Positions 49,111 through 63,800 of a DNA stretch of 64,000 nucleotides are shown here, piece after piece. Origin of the DNA: Sipunculus nudus (Eukaryota > Annelida > Sipuncula > Golfingiida > Sipunculidae); assembly GCA_026874595.1 (NCBI GenBank), contig CM049307.1:63020370-63084369 (forward strand), given 5' to 3'. The notes below the pieces were generated by a model. That model did not search any database and had not been told where the DNA came from. It saw nothing but the letters and a program-made list of their open reading frames with translations. Each line of letters begins with the position of its first letter. Within the stretch, counting starts at the first letter, position 1. The translations under genes and the position numbers were made by a program.

Positions 49111-49995
49111 TGAATACATGTACCAGAGGCTCACAAAGAGCTGAGGTTTTGTTGCTGGCATTGTCTCATATGAGCCTTGCTGCCATTTGGGAGGTGTGAC
49201 AATACAGGCATGGCCTGTTGTAATATCGGAATAAGGCTGGTGCACAGTATATAAACATAGATAAGTAACAGCTGGCCAGGTGTTAATCCAGGGATGTGCT
49301 TATTGTGCTGGCAAGGATGTAAAAGTCGGGCTTAATTATTCAGCAGAAGGCTTGCAGAACAGTTATTCATTTTTCTTTTGGTTTATTTACAGTACCACAC
49401 AAAAATCCATGTCATAATACAATATTGGGAAGTCTCAGGTTACTTGATATGTTGTGGCAAGTTGTTTTGTCAGCCTGATGAAATTCACCATTATATATAC
49501 ATTGATTGTTATGGTAGCCAAATTAATATGTACTTTCGGTCACCATTTCTTATGGTGCAAGTTATTCCAGACTTCTATTAATAAGTGAAAAATATTGTTT
49601 TATACATATAGATTTTTTTAATTATGTTTACAATAATAACATTAACATCATAGGCAAGTTAATGAGACTGCATGAAAATTTTACTTGATGTCCTGGCTTA
49701 TAGAAAACATTATTTACTGGAAAACTTGGAATATTTTGCTAAAAAAAAACACTTTGGAAACTTGGCTTAAAGCTAAAAATTCCATTTTAAAACAATTCTC
49801 TATGATGGAAATTCTTTTAATTTATATGTTAAAGTGTAGAATTCCAGCCGTATAATGACTGCATCTACATACCATGTCATGATACAACTTTAGTCAAGTA
49901 ATTTTCTCAAATTGTCTATACCATAAATTTTTTGTGTATTGATATTATAAAGTTACCATTATCTGTAAATCCCATGTTAGATGCAGTGTCATCTT

Positions 49996-50011
49996 GGGGG
50001 GGGGGGGGGGG
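49996..50011. repeat. Poly-G run
   Basis: 16 consecutive G. Confidence 0.95.
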
Positions 50012-51214
50012 TGTAAATCATGATTTACATGAGACATGACATGAGTCAAGGACCAAAATGGTGGTTATCGTGGCTGGGTGGTCATGACAGTGGGGTAGAG
50101 GCAGTTAACCTGTTATGTATGGTATCATCACTAAATCATAGTGACCTTCCATATCCATAAGAGATATGATATGTATTTTAATGTGATAACCCTGGCACTG
50201 CTAATATTTCAGCACAGTAAATTGTCGTAAAATGTGGATTAAAGTAGATTATACAAACTCACATTCATGAGGCATAGTATCACAAGGTGTGGAGGATATT
50301 TTGTACTAGGAAGTGTTATTTAGGAAACTTAAGGGTTGATATTGCACCCTATAACCCTGGCTCAAATATTGACTCACATGTATTTATCATGTTTGGTGAA
50401 AATCTTTACTTAACAAATGGTTGGAAAAACTATTTCAAACATATGGGGTACATTTGCAAATACTGTGATATATTATGTGAGTGTTGGTGTCATATTTTAT
50501 TGTTTGCCATGTAAACATGAGAGGGCAGTAACCTTGAGGTTTTTTTCACCTGTTAAGGTTGTAACTTAAAAGCAAGCAAAGTCTTTAGTCAGCCTGTCAT
50601 ATGTCACCTTTGACCTCTTTCTAAATATTCCCATAAACTTGATATGAAGCAGACACAAGTTCCTTTCACTCGAGCATTATTATTTCAGCAATATTATCAA
50701 ATGTCATCCTTCCATCCACATGTATATAATTGATAAAAAACAATGTAATTTTGGCTTATTAGTTGTGCGTACACACAAGAACTTAATGAAAATCCATCAA
50801 TACTTCAGATTTCTAATGCAAAGATAGGGACACATAAAAAAATATGGCCATACATGGTGAGGTACAAGAATATAAGTACAACTATATCTAAAATAAAGAA
50901 CCTGGAAATTCTATGTGTCATTCTCTTTAGAGCTGATCAGTGGCCACTGGCCAGACTACTAGGTAATATCCCTATCAAGGTAATCACACCATGATCAATA
51001 TCTACTGAACAATTCTCATGTACAGTACCAGTACACTGACTTTGCTAACCATTATTGCCTTAAGGGAAGTTGTACTCCAAGGCCTGCACAGGGCGCATCA
51101 GGTTTTATGTACCATGGTAACTTGTCATTAGGGTGCAAATCAATTTAAAATTGCTGTGACCTAGTGTCCGTAGTAATACTAATGAGGCTGTAGCCTCTGG
51201 CAGGAGAGTATGTG

Positions 51215-51495
51215 GTCATCCCTGATCATGTGTGTGTTTTTGTGTTGTTCACAACATATCTCAAGCAATCCTGAACAGAATCTCATGAAATTTTCAGGGC
51301 ATTTTGGGAAAAAACCTATGAAGAATCGTTAGATTTTGGTGTGGATCCAGCATATGTTCAGGATTCAGGAATGTCATCAAGAAATATTCACAAATGTACA
51401 ATCACTTGTGTCACTTATGAACCTGGCAAAATGGACCTAATAAGTGAATGAAGAATAGGGATCTAGCCACCACAAGGGGGAGGCTTGCATTCTAT
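51215..51495 (-). repeat. Dispersed repeat family D, copy 3
   Basis: The reverse complement shows the family order: GCAAGCCTCC, GTGATTGTACATTTGTGAAT, TTCTTGATGACATTCCTGAA, GATCCACACCAAAATCT and a GTTGTGAACA-CA-tract end. It keeps the middle portion missing from copy 2. Confidence 0.7.
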
Positions 51496-52196
51496 TGTGA
51501 AAGCTTTTGAAGAACCTTTTAAAAATTGGACAGAATTTAGTGCATCCACTATCACAAAGTACGGGTATATCATATGAGATCAAAATTAAAAGGGTTGTGC
51601 CGTCTTTCCTCCGATATCTGCATGGTTGCAGTATAATTCAATTTCACATAAAATTAATGTTTAAGAAACACCTCCCAATGCCACAGTAATTACACTGTTA
51701 ATAAGGCTCATTGATAACTGAAAGGTCATTGAGGGTAAATCTTAATCATGGTCAATTCAGTTGTTTTTGCAGCTGAATTGGACCAGTTGACTGGCATGCT
51801 TTGAAGAATTTAGTTCAAAGCATAATTAATTCTTTCACCCTTGATCAATCTAATTATGATAATTGTATTTGTCTGAATCAACTACTAATTGGATTTCAAT
51901 GTCGTCCGTTTTCTGCTGATGATTGTTTAAGGAAATTATACTTGTGGTTATATGTGGTTACATATTTTATAAGAATAAAAATTTGATTAAAAGAGGTTTG
52001 TTAAATTGAGATCCCATGCTTGTAAAACACAATCCTTTATTACTATAAAACTAACTATTTCAGCTCAACACATTGGAGTAAACAGAATTGTAGGATTTCA
52101 TTTATCAATTTTGGCAATCTGTTAATTTAATTCCAAGCCTTGCACAGATAAAAAATTTAAAATTATGTGATTGAATGAAAAAAATATATAATAATT

Positions 52197-53715
52197 AGCT
52201 CAGCTGACTGTAAGTCATCTGTGCTATAGCGATCACTCTTTGTCCATCCGGCTATCCATCCGTCTGTCCGCTAACAAAGCACAAATTGTAACCACTGGAC
52301 CTGGAATCTTCTAACTTTATATCCAGAGAGGTCCATGAAAAATCTCCTTGGAAACCTGGAATTAGGTCTCTGTTACCCATATTCTTCAAGCTATGGAGCT
52401 CCGAAGTACCCACTCCCCCCAGAATAATGAAAAATTTGATACAAAAGCTCAAGTATCTGAACAACTAATGCATTGATCACCATGGTTCTTTGCAAGGATA
52501 TTGATAATGGGGTGTTACATCAGTTTTTGCAGAATGGTGGCGCCACCTGTATTTTTTCATGATTTTTTTTCTCTATCTTTGAGACCATAAAAGATGCTGT
52601 CATCTGTTAACTAGACCTAGAACCTTCTTTCCTGACAAGCAGGGAGGCCCATGAAAAGTCTCCTTGGAAACCTGAAATTAGGTCTCTGTCACCCATATTG
52701 TCTGAGCTATGGGGCTCAGGAGTACCCCCCAGAATAACTGAAATTTTGATACAAAAGCTCTGGTATCTGAACAACTAGTGCATTGATCGGCATTATTCTT
52801 TGCATGTATGTGCATCATGGAGTGTTTCATCAGTTCCTGCAGACTGGTGGTGCCACCTGGACTTCTTTGAATTTTACACATTTTTATCTTTATTTTTGAG
52901 ACCTTCAAAGATGTGGTTGTCATCCTGGGAGGTCCATAAAAAACTCCATGGAAACCTGAAATAAGGTCTCTGTTACCCATATCCTCCCAGCTATGGGGCT
53001 TAGAAGTACCTCCCGGAATAACTAAAAATTTGATACAACAGCTCCAGTATCTGAACAACTATTGCATTGATCACCCTGATTCTTTGCATGCATATTCATC
53101 ATGGAGTACATGTTTCATCAGTTGTTGAGGACTGGTGGCACCACCAAAATTAAAAAAAAATTTTAACACATTTTTTTTCTCTATTAATGAGACCTTCAAA
53201 GATGCAGTCATCCCTTAACAGGGCTCAAATTGTAACCATTGTTCCTAGAATCTTCAAACTACATCCAGGGAGATCTGTGAAAAGTCTCCTTGGAAACATA
53301 AATTAAGGTCTCTGTTATCCATATTTTCTGAGCTATGGGGCTTATAAACACCCCTCAGAATAATTGAAAATTTGATACCAAAGTAGGGCACAAATCATAA
53401 CCATGGGGCCCAGAATCTTCTAACTTGACATCCTGAGAGTTCCTCAAAAGTTCTCCCCAGAAACCTGAAATTGGGTCACAGTGACCTGTATTCTCAGAAT
53501 TTTGGGGTATGTTTGAGCACCCTAGAAACAATGCAAAATACACACAAATTGCCAGACTCCTTATGAAAGGCTGGTTGGATTGTCATCAAATTTGTTGGCT
53601 TATGGGTCTTGATGAAATTAAGCTAATATACATGAACAGTGATGCCACCTATCTTAATTAGTTGTCTGTGCAAGGACATATTATCAACATGTCAGTCGGC
53701 TGAGCGTCATGACCC
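52197..53715 (+). mobile_element. Inverted-end element with ~300-bp tandem core
   Basis: Left end GCTCAGCTGACTG and right end CAGTCGGCTGAGC are inverted repeats (12 of 13). A CCATCCGTCTGTCCG leader follows the left end. The core has about four and a half diverged units marked by AGGTCTCTGTTACCCATAT at 52680, 52964 and 53307 and near 52361, with a decayed fifth near 53473. Each unit also has CTCCTTGGAAACCTG.AAT and AGCTATGGGGCT. No transposase frame. The minus-strand frames (52252-52464, 52678-53058, 53355-53543) repeat one peptide pattern and are shadows. Confidence 0.8.
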
Positions 53716-55493
53716 ATGGGTCACTTTTTTTGAAATTATGGCCAGTGAAATGTCTAATTTATGGCAAAAATTTTAGAAAAATAATAACATCATTGTTTAT
53801 TTATGTACTGTGACATCAGCATTATTTAGGCCCATATAACTGTAACCACATCAGTCATACAAGCCCAGTATTTCACATGAGATGACGGAGTACTTGGCAT
53901 TGCATAGCTGATGTCTTGCCATTACTTATACATAGAGGTACATTGTTCAAACAGCTGTGTTTTAACAAAAAAACCTCACGATTATATATTTGTTTTGTTG
54001 CTGAAGATGATTCAAACCAGCAGATTCTAAATGTTGTTTTGATTTCAATAAGGTACAACTCAGTTGAATGGAAAGTTCCCAAAGCAGGTCACATGATGAG
54101 AATTCAAATTTGGTCACATGACTGACAAATATTCTGCATATTCTTGACAAAATTTGAAGTTTTTGTATATCACCCGTAAATCAAAGATAGCATTACTAAA
54201 TTATATCAAATCTTTCAAATAATTGATCTGCATATAATTTTTGCTCGTTCTATATTCCCTTGGGTTCCCGTCCAATTGATACGATTTTGTGTATATTTTA
54301 TTTAATATGATCAATTAATGATGAAATTGGGGGAAAATGGAAGGCTTGTGAAACGAAGTAAAAGTGAAAATGGTGAAATTTAAACCCTTTGATTGTGACA
54401 TGAACTACATAAACCTGCTTGGTAATAATTATGACAAATTTAAATAAATTATTAATTAACCATGCTTTCAGTTAGATTAAATGTGGGCTTCAGTTAAGTT
54501 GAATATGACATTCCACAAGATTAAACTGGTATGATAACTTCAATATTGCACACATATATCAGATCTTGTTAAATATAGAACTTATTAATAGCACAATGTT
54601 ATTTTTAACGTTACTGTATAAAGAATATTAACTGTAGTAATGTTTCAGTATGTTTTATACTGGTATTCATAATTTCCAGTTGGGTGTGTGTCTAAGATAA
54701 AATTTCCCAAATGATTACTGGGTGTATCATGAATTAACCACACTTAAGGATGTTATATTTAAAAAAAAATGAATGCCCTGTGTCACCTCAGACAAGGCCA
54801 CAATAAAAGCACATGCTCCATTCCAGTCATTTTATTTGAATGAAAATGTGATATTCTTGTGTAGTATAGTATATATTGTGAATACCACAGGGTATACATG
54901 CTATCTCTGAGTCTAATGATGGTTTCAGTAACCATGTGGGTGTCTTCAGTGTGTTTGATAAAGTTTGTCCCTTTCAGTAACAAAAACACCATCAAGTGTT
55001 GAAGCCATGGACTTTTTATCTTGTTCATGCCTTGGTGTATGTGGTTGATTATGATAACGTGTAGAACCAAGAAATAGACTTGTGCCTGTTCACCTCAGGG
55101 ACAGCTTTGATGGCTTGAAGATATTATTTACCTGATAAAACTCATGATGGTTAAGTGGCAAAATATCTCGAAACAGAGGTGATGTCTTAGATTAAATCTT
55201 TTCGAGTCAAATAAAGCAAGGTTATAATAATAATGATATATTCATGTATCCAACTTTTACCACCCATCAGTTAGACAACTTCATTACCATCATGGTAATA
55301 AAAATAAGATGAAATTTAGGATTCAGATTTTGTGGGGGTTGGGGATGGACAGCTCCATTTGACCAGGGTACAGGACGGGATTTTGACCAGGGGTCTGGAG
55401 GAGGAATGGAGTATACACCTAACAGTGATTAAAATTAATATTTAATTTATATTTAGAAAAAAAATGACCTTGATTTATATGCAGATTATTGTT

Positions 55494-55535
55494 TTCAGCT
55501 GAGCACCATGACCTATGTGTCACTTGGTCTTTTAC
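55494..55535 (-). repeat. Solo end of the 52-kb element family
   Basis: CAGCTGAGCACCATGACCTA then TGTGTCACTTGG resembles the right end of 52197-53715 and its flank (GGCTGAGCGTCATGACCCAT then GGGTCACTT). Confidence 0.45.
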
Positions 55536-57770
55536 CTATTTTGCTTTGGTAATACCCATCCCTTCTACTCGTAAACCTTGACTTTTAATTCCACTCGATC
55601 AGCATGGACTGAAAGGCAGAATGCAGATGTTAAGGGTTTGAAATTTGTTTTCAAAGTTACCGACCAGCAGGGCCTTGGGCTCATTGGTGTCACATTAAAA
55701 TTTCAGACCCTGGATGTCATCAGACATTTCACTCTCACCCTGTAAACTGCAGTAAGTGACCTGATGATCATGAACCTCTGCCTGGGGGACATATTTCAGC
55801 ATCCCCTGAGGATGTAAACGGGATGTTAGTAGTCATGTTCAGACTGTGGTTCAGCATCCAGCATGGTGGCTGCTTCTTACAGCTGTTCAGGATGGGTGTA
55901 GTTGCTTTCTTAATGACAGCTAGTGGTCAGACAGAGTGGTGGTGCCTGTTGCCTGTCCATGCAGATTTATCAACAACAATCACATACTGTACTGACAGAA
56001 ATACAAGGTCAATGACCTTCAACCTTGTCCACTATATAAAGTTACCTAGGCTAGTCATTCACATGTATTCCAAAGGAGAAATGTTTAAATGAAAATTAAA
56101 TTTTATTTCATGTTGTTTAAAAGTCACTCATATATTTGTCTGTCAAGTGAGTAAAAATGAGAAAAAATTTGATTGGTATGGTCTGGTTTGGTCAGTAACT
56201 ATCACTTAAAAGATCTAAAAAGAATTTTTTTCTTTCAAGGTTAGGGCAGTATGATTTGTAATTTATTTTCTTATTTAAATTTAATAAAAATTTTATATTT
56301 TGAAAATAAGCAATTTGATGCATTATGTTTTATCATGAAGTCTACTTAAATTCAGGTTTGATTAGCTTTAATTAGGCCAATTATCATAAGTCAGGAAAAC
56401 ATCAGTCATTTAGTCAGAATAAACATTGGTGACAACATGCAGCTTGGCAGAAAATGAAAATTGGCCATACAGCTCTGCAGTTCACTGCTGTGACACAACC
56501 AGAAGGGTACCCTGGTACAGCGTCTTATCATGTATGAACCACAGAAGTACTGACTTTTGTCAATTCAAGAGCACCAAGCTGGATTTAGTGTTTTTCTCTA
56601 CTTGTGCTGTATGAAAACTGCCTCACACTCTGGCCTTTTATCAAATAATCACTTTCATTGTGTGGTGTATCTTATGTTACATAATCTCTATCACTTTCGT
56701 TTTTCAAGAAGTAGAGGATGATGCTCAAACTGAGGATGGCTGAATCCCTACAATTTGCTCCCACAGCCATGTACTAGTAAAAGTTAATAGATTTAAAGTA
56801 AAGAAGCTTATGTGAAAGAAAGGAGAAAAAAAGGTTTTGAGAGACATGAGAGATAGGACATAGATTAAAGGGGCCTATTCCAATAAATGACACAGATCTT
56901 TTTAAGTTTTCATAAAAATAGACCAGAAAACACTGACCCCACAGTACACAGACTGTTTGTTTTGTTAATATTCACCTGTTTTCCTTGAAATGTAAAAAAA
57001 AATTTTAAAGTTTAACAGTTGAGACATTAGTGCAGTGCAGCTCTCCTACACTGCCTATAAGAAAGAGGTTCATTTTGAGTATTACCTCTGGTAGAAAGGT
57101 GTCTTGGAGTATGTACCGTAACTGCTTTCTTGCTGTATCCTTCACACTGCTGAAAACATGTCAAAGTGACTCAGTATGAATGATCTATTAGCAAGTTCCT
57201 GAAAGTGATGTGGCATGATTTAAGTTACAGTAGTCTGTTTATCATTAGTGTAACCCTCAGATTTATTCCAATATCTGTGTGTGGTCTTAATCAACATAAA
57301 CCTCTGAATCTGGCCTACTTTAGGGAAGTTAACGTGCATTTAGTCTTTGAGCACTGGACATATTTTTGGCAGCATGCTGGAGCAGCCAGCAGTGACTCCC
57401 AAAAACCGTCTACAGGCTGTGACAGCCTGTGATCAGCTACTGATAAACATGACAGTGTAAGTGAAGTGGTCTACACTCATGGAGATCATACACCCTGTCA
57501 CAACACCCATTTCAAAGATACATATGAAGGGGAGGTTTCATTCTGTATTGTTTTCTGTGTCATAAGAGGGGAATTAAAAAGGAATGGGAACTAGGGCAGG
57601 GTCTGGTGTGCTTTGTCAGACAATGTGTTGATTATCTGATGGGGTTATGGGATGTCAGCGTGATATGTCTGGACATTCATGATATATATTGTATATATAT
57701 CTTGTCTGTGTTTATTTCTTCATTATGCTCTAGGTTTAGACATGTAACCCACAGCTGTAATACAGGGTCA

Positions 57771-57880
57771 GACTTTCATACAAAGGGCCAGGGAACCTAT
57801 ATACCTGTTAAAATTACCAGGGTTACTGTGGCCAGGGTACCTGTATACCTGTTCTTAAAATTACTAGGGTTACTGTGGTT
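57771..57880 (+). repeat. Two-copy direct duplication
   Basis: Two roughly 50-bp copies of GCCAGGG.ACCT.TATACCTG followed by TTAAAATTAC.AGGGTTACTG TGG. Confidence 0.75.
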
Positions 57881-60682
57881 TGCTACATATTCACGAAGTT
57901 AAAATTTCACAATTTTCATTTTTTTATTGGAATTAACCCCCAGGATCTTGCCATACAATATAATCTACACAGAGAATATCCACTATTTTATGAATAAATT
58001 ATAATCATATAATATGTGCAAACATTTGTAAAGATAGGATTAGAACCTAAGTGAACATCAAATTAGGCGAAATTACTGCCCATTTTCTCAGATAATTTCA
58101 TAGATTTGACATAATTTATAATAAAAATCTTTTTCCTTTTTGAAAAGGAGCCTTTTTCTTCATGAAGGGTTTACTTTTATGATAATTCCTTTTATGGGAA
58201 AATCATGAAAATCAGAACCCTCACAAGCAAAAAGGCAGTCAAAGTATGCATTTCTGCAGAAGATAAAATTATTGTTTTGTACTAATAGTTTACTTGTTTC
58301 ATGATATTATTAAATAAATACTAAGCTTTTCTTTGATTCATTATTTTAGTGGTGATACACAAAGAAAACCAGTCATTTTATGGGAATAGTTGTAATATAA
58401 GTCATGCTTGGTGCTTATGCAATAAATTATTTGTGACCTGAGTCCAAAGATAAAACGTTGTGGTGGAAAGAGGGGCAATTACTCACAGGGTGAAAATGAG
58501 ATCATATACCTGTTTTACCCTAAGCATCCCATAATCTGTATGATATTATTATTTTTACATTTCCTTGCATACCAGTATAATAGGTTGACTAAATTCCAGA
58601 AAATTACAATATATTTCTGTTTTATAGCTGTGTATAACACTTTTTCATGTGTTAAAGAGTAAAACATCTTTGAAAATATTCTTGTAAAGGTTGTCTTGTT
58701 TTAAGAACAAACATTGAAGTATTTGTACCCAAAACTTCAACATGCAACCTGTGACCTCCAGGTTTTAGTGTATGCCCAAAATGGCAGCCCCTATGAGTAG
58801 TTAAGAGAAACTTGGACAGTAAACCTGTCAAGGTTTGATAAGGGTGTGGGGATGAGACACAGTACTCTTGAGGACAGGGTCTAGGGGAGAATCTATCAGA
58901 GAATGTGGTGGCAAGGGAACGTGTATCGGTCAAGTTTAGAGAGGAATAATGCTCTCTTTGGACCCCGTCCAAACCCTTAAATTATAGCAGCTAGGATATA
59001 CTTTGAACATTGCATACTGTGGTTGCCTACTTGTTTGTGATGGTTTATTATTTGAGATTTCATTAATAGATAATTATAGTTAAAATTAGATATCCCCAAG
59101 TATAAGAAGAACAATCATAGGAAGCAGTTGAAGGGAAACAGATTGTTGTTATACATAATGATAGATCTCATAAGTTATATACTCATAAATCAGAGATTTC
59201 TGTTATTAATGATAGCAGATCTTTCACATTATCTGGTAATAGTCAACATTTCTACTTGTTCAGGGTATATATTATTCAGTATAACTAAATTATTAAACAA
59301 TGGCTGTGTGTAGGTCTAGCGTATATTGTAGAAATAGTTAAATTATATAGTGCAATCATGAAAATGGAACCCACTGGAAACTGAAAATTTATAATTGAAA
59401 CCTCACAAATCTTAAGCCCACCACGGTACATGTTACATGAATATTTTTACTCAGACAATGCTTTGAATAGCAGGGTTAATCAGTTAACTGTTCTTGTGTG
59501 TATCACCATAGGGGAGGTGTGACAGAGCCAAGAACTTTTTAACCAAGGAGATTAAGTATTGCAAGTTAGAAATTATGCAAGAATCTATGAGATCATGATC
59601 CTGGGAAGAACTGCTTTTAGAAAGGAAATTTAGGTGCAAATCCAGATAAAGGGGTAGATCAAGAAGTTTTGTTTTGCCTTGGTAGAGGTCAGTGCTCCAA
59701 TGAGTGTAAGTCTGCTATTGAAAGCAGAGCCCAGGGACACATCTGAATATGAACAAAGGAATGAAATTGCCATTCAGCTCTGATCAACAAAATAAATCCT
59801 TTTCCAACCATTCTAAACCATATATTATTCATTGAAATCTGACTGATGAGCAAATTGTTATAACTTCATCAAATGTGAATATTATGGTAACAGATAATTT
59901 GCATCATTTGAAATGATGTTGGGGAAAGAGTTGTAGGAGATGCTTGAACATATGTTACTTGCTGTCCTTGACCTATGGAATGTATGCAAATTAGACAAAA
60001 AGTTATGTTTTTTTTTTGGTAAGTTTAAATCTGCTATTTCCTGTTGATTGTCATCTCTTTGCATCATTGCCTTTGTGGTCCACATGTAGTGGCACCATCA
60101 TTAAAATCATCAGATACTAACACAGACACCAGGCCTTCTCTTTTTCTTCCAAACTTGAGCCTGAGAGAGTAACTGATGTGTATGAAATGACAAACCTGAT
60201 TCAGCATTTCTTCAACTGTATGATGATTGTTATCAAGCTGCTTGTAAAGAAAAAACAAAAAGGAATGTAACTTTATGCCCAGTGACAAAACAGTTAATTA
60301 ACAGAACCACTCAAAGTCTAATTAATCAAATAAAAGTGTGATTCTATCTTGACATGGATACTAAAACATTTCAAACATAACATGTAGAAGGTCTCAAATG
60401 TTTAGCAAATTTTACATCACAGCCTGTCATTGGACATTCAAGCAAACTAATTTATATCAAAGAATTCTTGTGACAGCTGCCCTGCACAATAGGTTCTCTG
60501 GGCTTTTTTGTTGCATTCCTTGTATAGGAAATCTTTATGTAGGAATGACGGTGACTTTTGTCCTTGTTTTTGCAACTGAATTATTTATACACCTAACGAT
60601 CCTAACTGATTTGAATATCCCCTGTCGGAGTGAAAGTTTTTACATTAATTCAGGAAGTGATGTGATAAGTAGGTTCATTTAT

Positions 60683-60866
60683 CAATAACCTCTTTAATAC
60701 GGCTGCTGACACCTTTTTTTAACATTTGAGGCATTTCTTTGGTAAGTTGGTGTATAAGTCCATAACCTCTATAATATAGACGCCTCTCTTTAACTCTTGT
60801 CAGTACTCTCTGCCACCTCTCTGTTACAAACAGGTCCAGGCTGTCTATAATTTGGAGGTTCTACTG
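60683..60866. mobile_element. Small inverted-end repeat (AACCTC ends)
   Basis: Left ATAACCTCTTTAATACGG and right complement of GTAGAACCTCCAAATTATAG, with internal ATAACCTCTATAATATAGAC. Looks like a MITE; weak ends. Confidence 0.45.
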
Positions 60867-63800
60867 CATATTCATTGTATTTGTGAGATTCTAAATATGT
60901 ACCTTTCAAAGGCAAATTTCAGTCTTAGTTTTATCTAGATATATATGAATAAGATAAGGTGATGCTTTGTACCTTCTGGTCAGTGAAGGTCAGGGATTAA
61001 GGTTTAGATTAAATGATATCAATTATTTTTATTGCAGATACAAATATTTTTTATTTCACTAATTTTAATAAAGTGGGGCTGACAAAAACAAAATCGCTTT
61101 GCCATTGCATGACCACTATGGAACAGGGAAACTTTTTGAGTGATCTTTGTATACATGATTGGTGAATTTACCCAGAGAACGTTCTTTACCAGAGAATGTG
61201 AACAAATGAGATCCCTGCAGACATAAATTTACCATCGTGACTGTGCACGAATCCCTGTCACGAACTTGTGTGTGTACAAATGTACTTGTCCACAGTACTT
61301 GCGATGGGAATGAGCCTGAGCACATAATGGTATTTGAACTGCTGCTCAGTGATCCGGAGAGTTACATGACAATTTAGTCATTACCTAAGGTTTAATATGC
61401 AAGGGGGTTCAGCTGTTGTTAGCACATCATGACAAAGTCTACTTCTGAGCGATTCATGTGTGATGCTTACCTGCATGATGACATACTCTAACTTACAAAG
61501 GAGTCATTTTAGGTTTTTATCTAAACATGAATACTTGCAATTTTAAAGGAGCCATTTAAAAATTTCTTTTCATCAAACTGCCAATATTTAAAATTGTTTC
61601 ATTTTCTATGCGCCATATGTTCATGTTCAAAACATTTACTGACAAACCCAACTTTTGCCTATCTTTTTGTTCCTTTATAAATATGAATGACCAAGGGAAT
61701 ACCATGAAGCAGTATCATTTATAGAATGATTTACTTATGTATTTAGGACCAGACATAATGACTACAATAAAGTAAAAAATGGTTTTAGGTCAAGTGAAAG
61801 TCAATTCCTACTTGTCCGACTAAATCTTAATCATAGTTAATGATTTTCATCCACTGAGAAATGAATTAAACCAAAAAGCTTAAATTTATCTTAAATTACC
61901 TGTCTTTGTTTGTCAAATATTAAAATAAATACATAACTGAAAAACAAACATTAATTGTCATACATGCAATGAAACATGCAAAACAATGTGGGACAAGTGA
62001 AAGCTTGATGTTACTTGGCTGATTTGGCTACAACAATGTAGAGCCCTGGTGTATGCTCTGTTTGTGGCTCTTCCTTGTGGTGTATTGGTAACCACTCCAA
62101 ATAAAATAGGGGCCAGGGAGGGCAGTTACACAGTGGCTTATTTGTACAGAAAGCTGTAAGACCAAAGGTAACCCATAGGTGTTGTGTGGGTGTGACAGGG
62201 ACACCTACAGGACTCTGAGCCTTCTGAAGACTTCACACCTGAATGATGCTGAACTAAAATGAGTGGGAGGACGCTTCCTCATAATGACTCAATCAAATTC
62301 TTATCACATGCAGTCATGCAAAAGTTGAATATAAATTAATTTTTGACAACTACATGCTTGAAAATTGAATTCATAAAATAATCAAACTCTGTTTTGGAAG
62401 ATACATTTTAAAAAAAGCATCCATTATAGGGATGAAAACCTTGCACAGAGGTAACTAGTTTCCAAGTTGGTACCTTGGAATGTTAATTAACCTGTGTTAT
62501 TTCTGTGAACTTTTTAATTGAAAATATGTTGAAGACAACCTTGGACATGGTGATATTGCTGCACTGGACTATAAACACAACAGACAGCAACCATGCACCC
62601 CTATCGAATGCATGTTGTTCACTGTTAACTGATGCCTTTCAGGGAAATGGCACATTAGCCTCTGTGACATCATGACTCACACTTCAAAGATGGTCATATT
62701 GTCAAATGCTATGTTCTTGTGTAAAAAAATATGCTATAAAACCCATAGAACACACACTCTGTGGCTATTTACAATTGAATTTACACCAAAATTCAGTTAC
62801 ATGGAGATTGTTATAATACTAATCTATATATAATTAATTTCAATAACATCCGTGATATCTTTCTTCAGATATCTTTAGGACACCCACACACACAGAATCA
62901 AGTAAAAACCATAATATTAATTCACAGAGGGTTAATCATATTTCTCTTATACTATTATACCTCCTACTTTATGTCTGTCACCGTGTTAAAAACATTTGTA
63001 ATGGGTCAGTTGTGTCAATGATAAATTTGATAAACAGTTTTCTGTTTCAAATTGTTTGATATTAGAGGATTATTAGGGTTTATATAATGTTATAGTTTGG
63101 TGCTCTGGTTGTGCATAAACATTTGACAAAACAAGACAGATTAAAATTGGCAGTACATAGACCTTTCTCATGAAAACGACAGCTGTGACAACTGGAAGAA
63201 ATTTGAGTCTTTTGCAGTTTTTTTTCAAGGCCAGCTAGTTCAAGTTGCCTCAAGTCTGAGGGGGTACCAACGTGGGTGTTTATCTTACACATGAAGGACT
63301 GAAAGTGGTACTTTAACTTTTTAGCTCAGAATACTTAAATTGACTTTTGAGCTGCAACAGTTTCCCACATTCCACAATCCAGTTATTTAGGTACTCAAGT
63401 GCAAGTTGGAGGTCTTTCCTATCCCTGGCAAGAATTACCATATATGAAAACCCAAGTACATCTAGAGCCTATTTGTGTGTAAAGCATGTTTCATGTTGCA
63501 TGTTTTAATAATTTCATACTAACTGTTTGGGAAGTACTAAGGTTCAAAGGGGGGGGGGGAACAATGAACTATTATTACAAGTCTTGAAATTATTTTTTAC
63601 AAAGCTACAAATATTGTAAAATATATTCATTTTAGTTATTCTGTAAAATTATAAGTAAATTACCTGTTACTGTTTTTTTTTACTTGTAATAAAGGTTCTC
63701 TTTTTAAAGAATGTTTTGTGACCCTTTTCATGGGTCAGCCCTCTGAGCATCCCCCCCCCTTAAAGGTATCTTGGATCTAGACCTACTATATCATTCAACT

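Noticed and set aside
52252..53543. Minus-strand frames with a shared peptide pattern
   Set aside because: Produced by the ~300-bp tandem units; stops and frameshifts vary between units.
58652..58972. 106-residue minus-strand frame
   Set aside because: No recognised motif; its plus strand has degenerate repeat-like words, and the frame lies in a probable intron.
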